A stretch of 64,000 nucleotides of DNA from Erythrobacter cryptus DSM 12079 (GTDB lineage: Bacteria > Pseudomonadota > Alphaproteobacteria > Sphingomonadales > Sphingomonadaceae). The position numbers were made by a program, and so were the translations under genes. Shown piece by piece: positions 7,575 through 15,049 of the stretch (position 1 is the stretch's first letter; every line of letters begins with the position of its first letter). The stretch is taken from positions 1 to 64,000 of the forward strand of contig NZ_AUHC01000010.1 in assembly GCF_000422985.1 (NCBI RefSeq), read 5' to 3'. Below the pieces are notes generated by a model. It was not told the DNA's origin. It made no database searches and worked only from the letters and a program-made list of their open reading frames with translations.

Positions 7575-8813
7575 CTATTCGCACAGGCCCGCGGCGCGCT
7601 CGGCCAGGCCCTTCAAGCCCTTGCACTTGGGCTTGCGCGGGCGCGCCTCGGGCACAGGCTCGTCATCCTCTGCCGCACCAAGGCCGCCCATCCCTGCCAT
7701 CCCGGGCAGCAGCATGGTCGAGGAGCGGAAGCGCACCCGCGCGATCCATTCGGGCTTCCAGGCTTTACGCGCATCGGCCGGGCGCGGCGGATAGGCAAAA
7801 TCGGCCTGCGGGCCATAGGCCTGAAGGTTGACCATCAGCGCCTCGCCCGCGGCCTTGATGACCTCGGCCGGGATGGTGCAATCGCGCTGCTCGGGCGGCA
7901 TCACCGTGCCCGCGGCGATGAGCTTTCTCACCCCGGCGGGCGAGATCCAGTCCCACAGCGGGCCGCCGAAGGCCTGCTGTTTGGACGAGGCCCACCACAC
8001 CATCTCGCTCGGCGCACCGCGGCGCCCGCCGTCCTTGGCGCCGATCGCCCAGGCATAATACCCGGTGGCCTTGTCCAGCCCCTTCCACGCCAGCATGCTC
8101 GCGCCGCTCGCCAGCGGGCTCGCCGTCGCCTCGAGCGGGGGCATGAAATCATCGGCGAGGGTGAAGTTGATCTCGCGCGCATAATTGGCGGCGATCCGGT
8201 GCGCACCCACGAGCGAGGCATTGGCGGGCAGCTGCTTCATGTCCTCGCGATTGGGCCAGGTGGTATAGGTGCGGCTGTTGGCGCTGGTCACCTGCCAGTC
8301 ATCGGGCAGATCGATCGGCGCGACAAACAGCCCGGGCGGCACCTCGCCCGCGGCAAGCCGCGAGAAATCGATCACCACCGGCTGGCCCGCAGGGGCGCGC
8401 GCGCCGCAGCCCCAGAACAGCAGCAGCCGCCCGCTCGGCCGCTCGAAGCGCGGCGGCGCCTCCGGCTCACGCGCCCCGCCCTTGCTGCGCTGCGGCGGGA
8501 GCAGGCGCACCGAGGTGCCCAGCCCCGCGGTGGCGGGCATGAAGTGATCGGCCTGGGGCGGCGGGGCGGTGGTGGGCGCCCCGTGGTGGAGGCTGAGCAT
8601 CCGCACCGCCTGCGGGCGCCCCCCGCGCATCATCCCCAGCACCGCGCCCAAGCCGCCGCCGCTGCCCATGGCGCCAAGCCCGCTCATGGTCGCCGCGTCC
8701 ATGGCATAGCGCACCGGCCCGGCGCTGCCCGCCTGCGACAGCGCGCTTGCCGAAACCAGCGCCGAGGCCGCCGCCAGACCCATCAGCGCCGCGCCAAGAA
8801 TCTTTCTTGCCAT
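7575..8813 (-). CDS. secreted protein of unknown function
   Basis: The ATG at 8813 gives 412 residues beginning with a clear signal peptide (M-A-R-K-I-L-G followed by an Ala/Leu core to about residue 27); the frame stays open upstream to 8999 but that extension has no signal-like features. After a Gly/Met/Ala-rich stretch (residues ~35-60) comes a mixed alpha/beta region with several W/Y-rich segments (M-V-W-W-A-S, L-W-D-W-I-S), then a Pro/Lys/Arg-rich tail. I do not recognise a family. It is probably periplasmic or surface-located. It stands alone, ending 128 bases after the start of the SDR gene. Confidence 0.75.
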   Translation of the reverse strand: MARKILGAALMGLAAASALVSASALSQAGSAGPVRYAMDAATMSGLGAMGSGGGLGAVLGMMRGGRPQAVRMLSLHHGAPTTAPPPQADHFMPATAGLGTSVRLLPPQRSKGGAREPEAPPRFERPSGRLLLFWGCGARAPAGQPVVIDFSRLAAGEVPPGLFVAPIDLPDDWQVTSANSRTYTTWPNREDMKQLPANASLVGAHRIAANYAREINFTLADDFMPPLEATASPLASGASMLAWKGLDKATGYYAWAIGAKDGGRRGAPSEMVWWASSKQQAFGGPLWDWISPAGVRKLIAAGTVMPPEQRDCTIPAEVIKAAGEALMVNLQAYGPQADFAYPPRPADARKAWKPEWIARVRFRSSTMLLPGMAGMGGLGAAEDDEPVPEARPRKPKCKGLKGLAERAAGLCE

Positions 8814-9151
8814 TGCGATTCTCCCCCCAACAACGCGGCAAAGCCATAGCACAGCCACCCCGCAAAGGCGAAAGGGCAGTCGCAAGGGGTTCCCATGACC
8901 GGGTTCGAACCAGTGGTGAGGCCATGGCGCATTATTCGTGTTTCTGATATGCCGCCGACCATTCAACAGCTTAGGATTAGGCAACCGACTTTGCGACATG
9001 TGCTGTGACCGCAGAGGAAATGCCAGCCAGCCTGATCCGTGTTAACGTAGGGATCAATCCACCGCTTTGGAGGCACTGCTCGTTGCCTTTTCGTTCTTTG
9101 CAGGCCAATTAATCGGCATTCCCGCTTCGGCATAGTCCGGTTGTCCGAATC
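8814..9151. other. 338-base gap: left edge of the low-GC insert
   Basis: No gene is supported here. The left part (to about 8930) has host-like GC content and contains, on the minus strand at 8914-8898, a tRNA T-arm look-alike (ACTGG / TTCGAAC / CCGGT) followed by CATGGGAA, but no matching 5' half. From about 8935 the base composition drops and stays low through the methyltransferase and the convergent gene to about 10,925, so the left boundary of the insert is probably near 8935. Confidence 0.5.
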
Positions 9152-10366
9152 ATGGCCACACTCGCTCAACCATCGCTTTTTGATGCGCCCTATATCCATG
9201 ACCTTGCGTCAGAGCTTGAGGCGTTCAGCTTCAACGGAGACAGAACTGTTGTCGAACATCGAAATGGCGTAGCATATTTCTTCAATGAGTTTTGGACCGC
9301 GCGCCAACGTCAGGCGCATTCGATCCACGAGATCAGCTATCGGGCGTGCTTCAAGCCGCAATTGCCCGATTTCTTCATTCAGCGGCTGACCAAGCCCGGT
9401 GACATCATCTACGACCCGTTCATGGGGCGCGGGACAACACCGATCCAGGCAGTCTTGACGGGACGCGTCGGGACGGGAAATGACATCAATCCACTCAGCA
9501 TACTGCTGACGCGTCCGAGAATTAATCCACCATCACTGTCTGCGATCAAGGATCGGCTGGATATGCTCGACCTTCGCTTCGGAAAGGTTCAGCATGAGGA
9601 GCTTGAGGTTTTCTTTCATCCCGAAACACTTGCAGAGATTGAAATGCTTCGCTCCTATTTCTTTAGACGCGAGGCCAGTGGGAAATTCGACCATGTTGAT
9701 GACTGGATACGCATGGTCGCAATCAATAGGTTGACCGGTCACAGCAGCGGATTCTTTTCAGTCTATAGCCTGCCGCCGAATCAAGCCGTCTCAGTTGAGG
9801 GGCAACGCAGGATCAATGAGAAGCGGGGGCAGGTTCCGCCGCGTCGATCGGTGAAGGACATCATCTTTAAGAAATCACGCACCCTGCTCCGTGATCGCGT
9901 TCCCCAGAGTGGCAAAGCGATATTACTAACGGGCGACGCAACAAACTGCGGGCTAGGCGACGCGACAGTTGACCTCGTCGTTACCTCTCCCCCGTTTCTC
10001 GACATTGTGCAGTATGCCGCTGACAATTGGCTTCGCTGCTGGTTTGCTGGCATCGAGGCTGCCGAGGTCGATATCGCCATGCATAAGAAGGTGGAGGACT
10101 GGACCTCGTTCACTCACCGGGTGCTTGCCGACCTCGCCCGTGTCACGCGACGCGGCGGTCACATCGCCTATGAGGTGGGCGAGGTCCGCAACGGCAAGGT
10201 CGAATTAGACAGTCTTGTTCTGGAGGCCGCAGTCGGCCTGCCGCTCGATCCAATTGGCGTCCTCGTTAATGTTCAGGAGTTTACGAAGACGGCAAACTGC
10301 TGGGGCGTGTCCAACAACTCGAAGGGCACTAACACCAACAGGATCGTCATATTCAGTCGTCGATAA
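9152..10366 (+). CDS. DNA (cytosine-N4)-type methyltransferase
   Basis: This 404-residue protein has the two hallmark motifs of amino-methyltransferases: the SAM-binding D88-P-F-M-G-R-G-T95 (FxGxG type) and the catalytic T278-S-P-P281-F. TSPP is typical of N4-cytosine methylation, whereas N6-adenine enzymes usually have DPPY. The motif order (SAM site first, ~180 residues, then catalytic site) suggests target recognition lies between them. Codon use is much more AT-rich than in neighbours (many AAT, ATA, CGA and TTT codons), which points to horizontal acquisition. The stop overlaps the 3' end of a convergent gene by 14 bases; that gene is a good candidate for the matching endonuclease. The recognition sequence cannot be predicted. 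Confidence 0.85.
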   Translation: MATLAQPSLFDAPYIHDLASELEAFSFNGDRTVVEHRNGVAYFFNEFWTARQRQAHSIHEISYRACFKPQLPDFFIQRLTKPGDIIYDPFMGRGTTPIQAVLTGRVGTGNDINPLSILLTRPRINPPSLSAIKDRLDMLDLRFGKVQHEELEVFFHPETLAEIEMLRSYFFRREASGKFDHVDDWIRMVAINRLTGHSSGFFSVYSLPPNQAVSVEGQRRINEKRGQVPPRRSVKDIIFKKSRTLLRDRVPQSGKAILLTGDATNCGLGDATVDLVVTSPPFLDIVQYAADNWLRCWFAGIEAAEVDIAMHKKVEDWTSFTHRVLADLARVTRRGGHIAYEVGEVRNGKVELDSLVLEAAVGLPLDPIGVLVNVQEFTKTANCWGVSNNSKGTNTNRIVIFSRR

Positions 10367-10847
10367 CGACAGACGACAAGAGCGGCACAATGGTCGAGTA
10401 GAACCGGGCGCTGCTGATACGCGTGCCCGCGCCAAGCTGCCCTTTGCGGTAGAGGTCAAATATCAGGTCAGATGGGACCACGAAGACCGGCACCTGCGGA
10501 AACTTCTTAATGTCGGAACAGACATAGCCCTCAATGTTCTCCAGCTTTTGCAAAAAGCCCTGTTCCTCAAAGACGCGCCCACTGCCGACCATGTAACTCG
10601 GGCAGAAGTAAATCCCGGAACTGATGGAACGCGCCTCCCAACGGCCACCTTTATCATCAATCAGGTCAAAGCCCGATCCTTCGGAGGGCGCTAGCTTCCA
10701 CGAGGGAAAAGCGTCACGAATGCGACGCTCAAGTATGAAAGAGATGCGCCGCCCGTCGCGGAAATACACAAGCACCTCGTCCTTCTCTAGGTGCATCGCA
10801 GCCGCGAGTTCGTCCAAGTCCCATTCGAGAATCAGTGAATTTGCCAT
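10353..10847 (-). CDS. candidate type II restriction endonuclease partner
   Basis: The ATG at 10847 gives 164 residues (M-A-N-S-L-I). Residues 12-45 look like a small helical DNA-binding region. A possible PD-(D/E)xK nuclease core follows: D61 in G-F-D-L, then W70-E71-A-R73-S-I after about ten residues. The spacing and the following S-I resemble, from memory, the PvuII active site; the usual lysine would be arginine here. The size (PvuII is 157 residues) and the convergent, 14-base overlap with an N4-cytosine-type methyltransferase fit a restriction-modification pair. Low GC content matches the methyltransferase gene. I did not recognise the family directly, so the call is inference. Confidence 0.55.
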   Translation of the reverse strand: MANSLILEWDLDELAAAMHLEKDEVLVYFRDGRRISFILERRIRDAFPSWKLAPSEGSGFDLIDDKGGRWEARSISSGIYFCPSYMVGSGRVFEEQGFLQKLENIEGYVCSDIKKFPQVPVFVVPSDLIFDLYRKGQLGAGTRISSARFYSTIVPLLSSVVIDD

Positions 10848-10935
10848 ACAAATGCCTTGTCTTTGCGCACTGTAGCGCCCAGCCGACCTGCATCGTATTG
10901 TGAGATGACTAACCACTGCCCCGTAAGAGCGAGAA

Positions 10936-11010
10936 TGGTGCTGCTGGGGAGGATTGAACTCCCGACCTCACCCTTACCAAGGGTGCGCTCTACCACTGAG
11001 CTACAGCAGC
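10936..11010 (-). tRNA. tRNA-Thr(GGT)
   Basis: The minus strand folds as a full cloverleaf: acceptor GCTGCTG pairs with CAGCAGC, a D-arm with A-G-T-G-G-T-A, an anticodon stem CACCC/GGGTG, and a T-arm with TTCAATC. The anticodon is GGT at 10978-10976, reading threonine ACC/ACT. The discriminator A is at 10939 and CCA is encoded at 10938-10936. The low-GC restriction-modification-like insert lies immediately beyond its 3' end, the usual side for integration next to a tRNA. Confidence 0.97.
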
Positions 11011-11132
11011 GCCGCGGGCAGGCGGGCGCTATTGTCGCGCGGCTGCGCAATGTCAACGCTCTTCTTGCCTGCCACCGGCACCAAGCACGCGCGGGCTTGA
11101 TGCCGCCGCGCCTTGGCGCCAAGGGATTTCAC

Positions 11133-11297
11133 ATGGAGACGAAAACCGGCAAGAATATGTCGCGCGAGCAGCGCCTCGCCGCCAAGCTGCGCGAAAACCT
11201 GCGGCGCCGCAAGGCCCAGGCCCGCGCGCTCGGCGATTCGGCGCGAGCCCATGAAGCCGCGCCGCAGGGGCTTTGCAAGCCGCCGCGCGAAGGCTAA
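11133..11297 (+). CDS. small basic protein, unknown
   Basis: This 54-residue protein is highly charged: the middle reads L-A-A-K-L-R-E-N-L-R-R-R-K-A-Q-A-R-A, one long amphipathic basic helix. I recall short proteins with this L-R-x-N-L-x-R-R-K-A-Q-A-R pattern as common conserved hypotheticals in sphingomonads. An alternative ATG at 11157 would give 46 residues. An AAGG element precedes the chosen start. It lies between tRNA-Thr and gpmA and could be the first gene of the gpmA operon. Function unknown. Confidence 0.6.
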   Translation: METKTGKNMSREQRLAAKLRENLRRRKAQARALGDSARAHEAAPQGLCKPPREG

Positions 11298-11354
11298 CCC
11301 GCCGCCCGCAACACAGCACGCACCGCACCCCACCATCCGGCAACCGGAGTCACG

Positions 11355-12041
11355 ATGCCCAAGCTCATCCTCTTGCGCCACGGCCAGAGCCAGTGGAACC
11401 TCGAAAACCGCTTCACCGGCTGGTGGGATGTCGATCTGACCGAAAAGGGCGTGGCCGAGGCGCGCGCCGCGGGCGGGCTGCTCAAGGACAAGGGGGTGCT
11501 GCCCACCTGTGCCTTCACCTCGCTCCAGACCCGGGCGATCAAGACCCTGCATCTCGCGCTCGAGGAGGCCGGGCGCCTGTGGATCCCCGAAGTCAAGGAC
11601 TGGCGCCTCAACGAGCGCCACTATGGCGGGCTTACCGGCCTCAACAAGGCCGAGACCGCCGCGCGCCACGGCGAGGAGCAGGTGAGGATCTGGCGCCGCT
11701 CCTTCGACGTGCCGCCCCCGCCGCTCGAGCCGGGCAGCGCCTATGATCTGTCCGCCGATCCGCGCTATGCCGGGATCGCGGTGCCCGCAACCGAGAGCCT
11801 CAAGCTCACCATCGCGCGGGTGCTGCCGTTCTGGGACAGCGCCATCCAGCCGGCGCTGGCGCGCGGCGAGACGGTGATCATCGCCGCCCACGGCAACAGC
11901 CTGCGCGCGCTGGTCAAGCACCTTTCGGGCATTTCCGATGCCGAGATCACCGCGCTCGAGATTCCCACCGGCGCGCCGATCATCTATGACTTTGCCGACG
12001 GGGCGCCACAGGGCGAGCGCTACTATCTGAAGGATGCGTGA
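11355..12041 (+). CDS. gpmA: 2,3-bisphosphoglycerate-dependent phosphoglycerate mutase
   Basis: This 228-residue protein interconverts 3- and 2-phosphoglycerate in glycolysis and gluconeogenesis. R8-H9-G10 carries the phosphohistidine; E87 (L-N-E-R-H-Y-G-G) and H179 (A-A-H-G-N-S) complete the histidine-phosphatase active site. The length and the [10 protein letters not shown] sequence fit the dPGM family rather than a general phosphatase. Its stop codon overlaps the purE start, so it heads the long purE-bamF run or belongs to it. Confidence 0.95.
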   Translation: MPKLILLRHGQSQWNLENRFTGWWDVDLTEKGVAEARAAGGLLKDKGVLPTCAFTSLQTRAIKTLHLALEEAGRLWIPEVKDWRLNERHYGGLTGLNKAETAARHGEEQVRIWRRSFDVPPPPLEPGSAYDLSADPRYAGIAVPATESLKLTIARVLPFWDSAIQPALARGETVIIAAHGNSLRALVKHLSGISDAEITALEIPTGAPIIYDFADGAPQGERYYLKDA

Positions 12042-12544
12042 TGGACGAGGCCGGGGGCAAGGTCGCGATCGTGATGGGCAGCCAGTCCGACTGGCCTATC
12101 ATGCGCTGCGCTGCCGAGGTGCTCGACGAGCTTGAGGTGCCCTATGAGGCGCGCATCACCTCGGCCCATCGCACGCCTGACCGGATGGTGGCCTTTGCCA
12201 AGGGGGCCGAGGGCGAGGGCTTCTCGGTGATCATCGCCGGGGCCGGGGGCGCGGCGCACCTGCCGGGGATGGTCGCCAGCATGACCCATCTGCCGGTGCT
12301 CGGGGTGCCGGTGCCCAGCCGCGCGCTCGCCGGCATGGACAGCCTGTTGTCGATCGTGCAGATGCCCGCCGGGGTGCCGGTGGGCACGCTGGCGATCGGC
12401 GAGGCCGGGGCGCGCAACGCCGCGCTGCTCGCCGCGGCGATCCTTGCTCTGTCGGACGAGGCCCTGTCCGAGCGCCTGCAGGACTGGCGCGCCGCCAACA
12501 GCGCCGCAGTGGCCGAGGTGCCGCACGAGGATGCCGGCGCCTGA
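12041..12544 (+). CDS. purE: N5-carboxyaminoimidazole ribonucleotide mutase
   Basis: This 167-residue class I PurE moves the carboxylate from N5 to C4 of the imidazole in de novo purine synthesis. The G-S-Q-S-D-W motif (13-18) and S-A-H-R-T-P (41-46, with catalytic H43) are diagnostic, as is A-G-G-A-A-H-L-P further on. The ATG at 12041 shares its first base with the gpmA TGA; a GTG one codon earlier is less likely. The gene ends in a TGATG overlap with purK, the next enzyme of the same step. Confidence 0.96.
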   Translation: MDEAGGKVAIVMGSQSDWPIMRCAAEVLDELEVPYEARITSAHRTPDRMVAFAKGAEGEGFSVIIAGAGGAAHLPGMVASMTHLPVLGVPVPSRALAGMDSLLSIVQMPAGVPVGTLAIGEAGARNAALLAAAILALSDEALSERLQDWRAANSAAVAEVPHEDAGA

Positions 12545-13611
12545 TGCTGCCGCCCGGCTCCACCATCGGCATCCTCGGCGGCGGCCAGCTCGGGCGGATG
12601 CTCGCCATGGCGGCGCTGCAGCTCGGCTATCGCTGCATCGCCTATGCCCCGCCGGGCGACAATGTCGCGGCGGATGTCTGCGCCGATTTCTTCGCCAACC
12701 GCTGGGACGATGCCCGCGCGCTCGCTGCCTTTGCCGCCAAGTGCGATGTGATCACCTGGGAGTTCGAGAACGTCCCGCTCGCCACCGTGGCGGCGCTCCC
12801 GCCCGAACGGCTGGCCTGCCCGGCGCGCGCGCTCGAGGTGGCGCAGGACCGGCTCGCGGAAAAGCGCTTCATCACCGAGCTGGGCGGCACCCCTGCGCCC
12901 CATGCCCGGGTGGCAAGCGAGGAAGACCTCGCCCGCGCGCTCGATGCCATCGGCACGCCGGGCATCCTCAAGACGGTGCGCGAGGGCTATGACGGCAAGG
13001 GCCAGTGGCGGATCGGCTCGCGGCTCGAGGGTGCCGCCCTGCGCCTGCCGGGCGTCCATTGCGTCTATGAGGGCTTCGTCACCTACGAAACCGAGTTCTC
13101 AGTGATCCTGGTGCGCGCGGCGAGCGGTGAGGTGCGCTTCTGGGATTCGCCCGCCAACCACCACGAGGGCGGGATGCTCGCCCGCTCGATCCTGCCCGCC
13201 GGCGCGCTGGTCGAGGAACAGGTGGGCGCGGCCCGCGCGCTGGCCGAAAAGGTGGCGGCGGCGCTCGGCTATGTCGGGGTCCTGTGCCTCGAGTTCTTCG
13301 CCACCCGCGCCGGGCCGGTGTTCAACGAAATGGCGCCGCGGGTGCACAATTCGGGCCACTGGACGATCGAGGGGGCAGCCACCAGCCAGTTTGAAAACCA
13401 CATCCGCGCGATCTGCGGCCTGCCGCTCGGCGGCACCAAGACCCGCTTTGCTAGCATCGAGATGCGCAACATCATCGGCGAAGAAGCGCTCGCTGCCCAT
13501 CAGATCCTCGCCGAGCCGGGCGAGCCGCACCTGCACCTCTATGGCAAGCGCGAGGCGCGCGCCGGGCGCAAGATGGGCCATGTCACCCGGGTGGGGCATG
13601 GGCCGGCATGA
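12544..13611 (+). CDS. purK: N5-carboxyaminoimidazole ribonucleotide synthase
   Basis: This 355-residue ATP-grasp enzyme carboxylates aminoimidazole ribonucleotide using ATP and bicarbonate and supplies PurE. The N-terminal G12-G-G-Q-L-G-R motif, the central ATP-grasp lysine regions (I-L-K-T-V-R-E-G-Y-D-G-K-G-Q) and the C-terminal N-E-M-A-P-R-V-H-N-S-G-H-W-T block are typical. It overlaps purE by one base and folA by four, so the genes are translationally coupled. Confidence 0.96.
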   Translation: MLPPGSTIGILGGGQLGRMLAMAALQLGYRCIAYAPPGDNVAADVCADFFANRWDDARALAAFAAKCDVITWEFENVPLATVAALPPERLACPARALEVAQDRLAEKRFITELGGTPAPHARVASEEDLARALDAIGTPGILKTVREGYDGKGQWRIGSRLEGAALRLPGVHCVYEGFVTYETEFSVILVRAASGEVRFWDSPANHHEGGMLARSILPAGALVEEQVGAARALAEKVAAALGYVGVLCLEFFATRAGPVFNEMAPRVHNSGHWTIEGAATSQFENHIRAICGLPLGGTKTRFASIEMRNIIGEEALAAHQILAEPGEPHLHLYGKREARAGRKMGHVTRVGHGPA

Positions 13612-14111
13612 GCGGCGAGATCGTCATCATCTATGCCCGCGCCGCCAATGGCGCGATCGGCAACGAGGGCACCCTGCCCTGGCGCCTGCCGGCCGATCTC
13701 AGGCGCTTCAAGGCGCTGACCATGGGCAAGCCGATGATCATGGGGCGCAAGACCTTCGAGAGCCTGCCCGGCCTCTTGCCCGGGCGGCGCCACATCGTGC
13801 TCTCGCGCCGCGACGGCTTTGCCCCGCCGGGGGTGGAGCTTGCCGGCACCATCAGCGAGGCGCTGGCGCTGGCGCGGCGCGAGGATCCTGGCAGTGAGAT
13901 CGCGGTGATCGGCGGGGCGGCGATCTATGACGTGTTCCTGCCGCTCGCCCAGCGGATCGAACTGACGCAAATCCACGCGGATTATCCGGGCGATACCTTC
14001 ATGGCCGAGCCGGGCCGGGGCTGGGTGCTCGCGGCGCGCGAGGATCACGCCGCGCAAGGGGGGCATCCAGCCTTCTCCTTTCTCACCTACCGCCGCGCGG
14101 GGGCCGCCTGA
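13608..14111 (+). CDS. folA: dihydrofolate reductase
   Basis: This 167-residue protein reduces dihydrofolate to tetrahydrofolate with NADPH. The substrate and cofactor site is clear: N14-G-A-I-G-N-E, W25-R-L-P-A-D30-L (D30 is the catalytic acid), M45-G-R-K-T-F50, and the C-terminal V-I-G-G-A-A-I-Y. The start overlaps the purK stop (ATGA). Its place between purK and ribF puts three one-carbon and nucleotide cofactor genes in one transcript. No thymidylate synthase gene is in the window. Confidence 0.95.
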   Translation: MSGEIVIIYARAANGAIGNEGTLPWRLPADLRRFKALTMGKPMIMGRKTFESLPGLLPGRRHIVLSRRDGFAPPGVELAGTISEALALARREDPGSEIAVIGGAAIYDVFLPLAQRIELTQIHADYPGDTFMAEPGRGWVLAAREDHAAQGGHPAFSFLTYRRAGAA

Positions 14112-15049
14112 TGCGCTGGCTCGATCACCGCGATCCCATGCCCGAGGCGCTGCGCGGCGCGGTGATCGCACTGGGCAATTTCGATGGCTTTCACCGCGGG
14201 CACCAGGCCGTGGCGGGCGCGGCGATCGCCTGGGCCAAGGCCGAAGGGCGCCCCTCGATCATCGCCACCTTCGATCCCCATCCGGTGCGCTTCTTCAAGC
14301 CCGATGTTCCGCCCTTTCGCCTGACCACGCTCGAGCAGCGCCACGAGCTTTATCTTGCCGCCGGGGCCACGGCGATGCTGGTGTTCCACTTCGATGCCGA
14401 GCTTGCGGGCACCAGCGCCGAGGATTTCATCGCGCGCATCCTCATCCAGCGGCTCGGCGCGCACGGGGTGGTGACGGGCGCCGATTTCACCTTCGGTAGG
14501 CAAGCCAAGGGCAATGTCGCTCTGCTGCGCGGCTTCGGCGGCGAGCTGGGACTGCAATCGCGGGTGGTGGAGGCGGTGGCCGATGGGGACGAGGTGGTCT
14601 CCTCGAGCCGCATCCGCGAGGCCCTGCGCGCCGGCGATCCGCAGCTTGCCGCGCGGCTCCTCACCCGGCCCTTTGCCATCCGCGGGATCGTCGAGCACGG
14701 GGACAAGCGCGGGCGGACGATCGGCTATCCCACCGCCAATCTCAGCCTCGAGCACTATCTGCGCCCCAGATACGGCATCTATGCCGTGACCGGGCGCATC
14801 CTGGCGACGGGCGAGGTGCTCAAGGGCGCGGCCAATATCGGCATCCGCCCGCAATTCACTCCGCCGCGCGAATTGCTCGAGCCCCATTTCTTCGACTTTT
14901 CGGGCGATCTTTACGGGCAGGAGATCGAGGTCGCCTTCCATCACTACCTGCGCGGCGAGGCGCGGTTTGACAGCCTCGAGGCGCTGATCGCCCAGATGGA
15001 CAAGGATTGCGCCGAGGCGCGGCGGCTTCTAAGCGCGCAGCCGCTATGA
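14111..15049 (+). CDS. ribF: bifunctional riboflavin kinase / FAD synthetase
   Basis: This 312-residue protein makes FMN and FAD from riboflavin and ATP. The N-terminal half is a nucleotidyltransferase with G22-N-F-D-G-F-H-R-G-H31; the C-terminal half is a flavokinase with G-D-K-R-G-R-T-I-G-Y-P-T-A-N from about residue 197. The length fits bacterial RibF. It overlaps folA by one base and ileS by four. The ribF-ileS-lspA order is widely conserved in proteobacteria. Confidence 0.96.
   Translation: MRWLDHRDPMPEALRGAVIALGNFDGFHRGHQAVAGAAIAWAKAEGRPSIIATFDPHPVRFFKPDVPPFRLTTLEQRHELYLAAGATAMLVFHFDAELAGTSAEDFIARILIQRLGAHGVVTGADFTFGRQAKGNVALLRGFGGELGLQSRVVEAVADGDEVVSSSRIREALRAGDPQLAARLLTRPFAIRGIVEHGDKRGRTIGYPTANLSLEHYLRPRYGIYAVTGRILATGEVLKGAANIGIRPQFTPPRELLEPHFFDFSGDLYGQEIEVAFHHYLRGEARFDSLEALIAQMDKDCAEARRLLSAQPL

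Noticed and set aside
8890-8950. A functional tRNA gene on the minus strand
   Set aside because: Only a T-arm and an acceptor-like 3' strand exist; no D-arm, anticodon arm or matching 5' acceptor strand was found within 100 bases, and the end is CCC rather than CCA.
9152-10366. Methyltransferase as the cell-cycle enzyme CcrM
   Set aside because: CcrM is an N6-adenine enzyme with a DPPY motif; this protein has TSPP, lies in a low-GC insert and is paired with a candidate nuclease.
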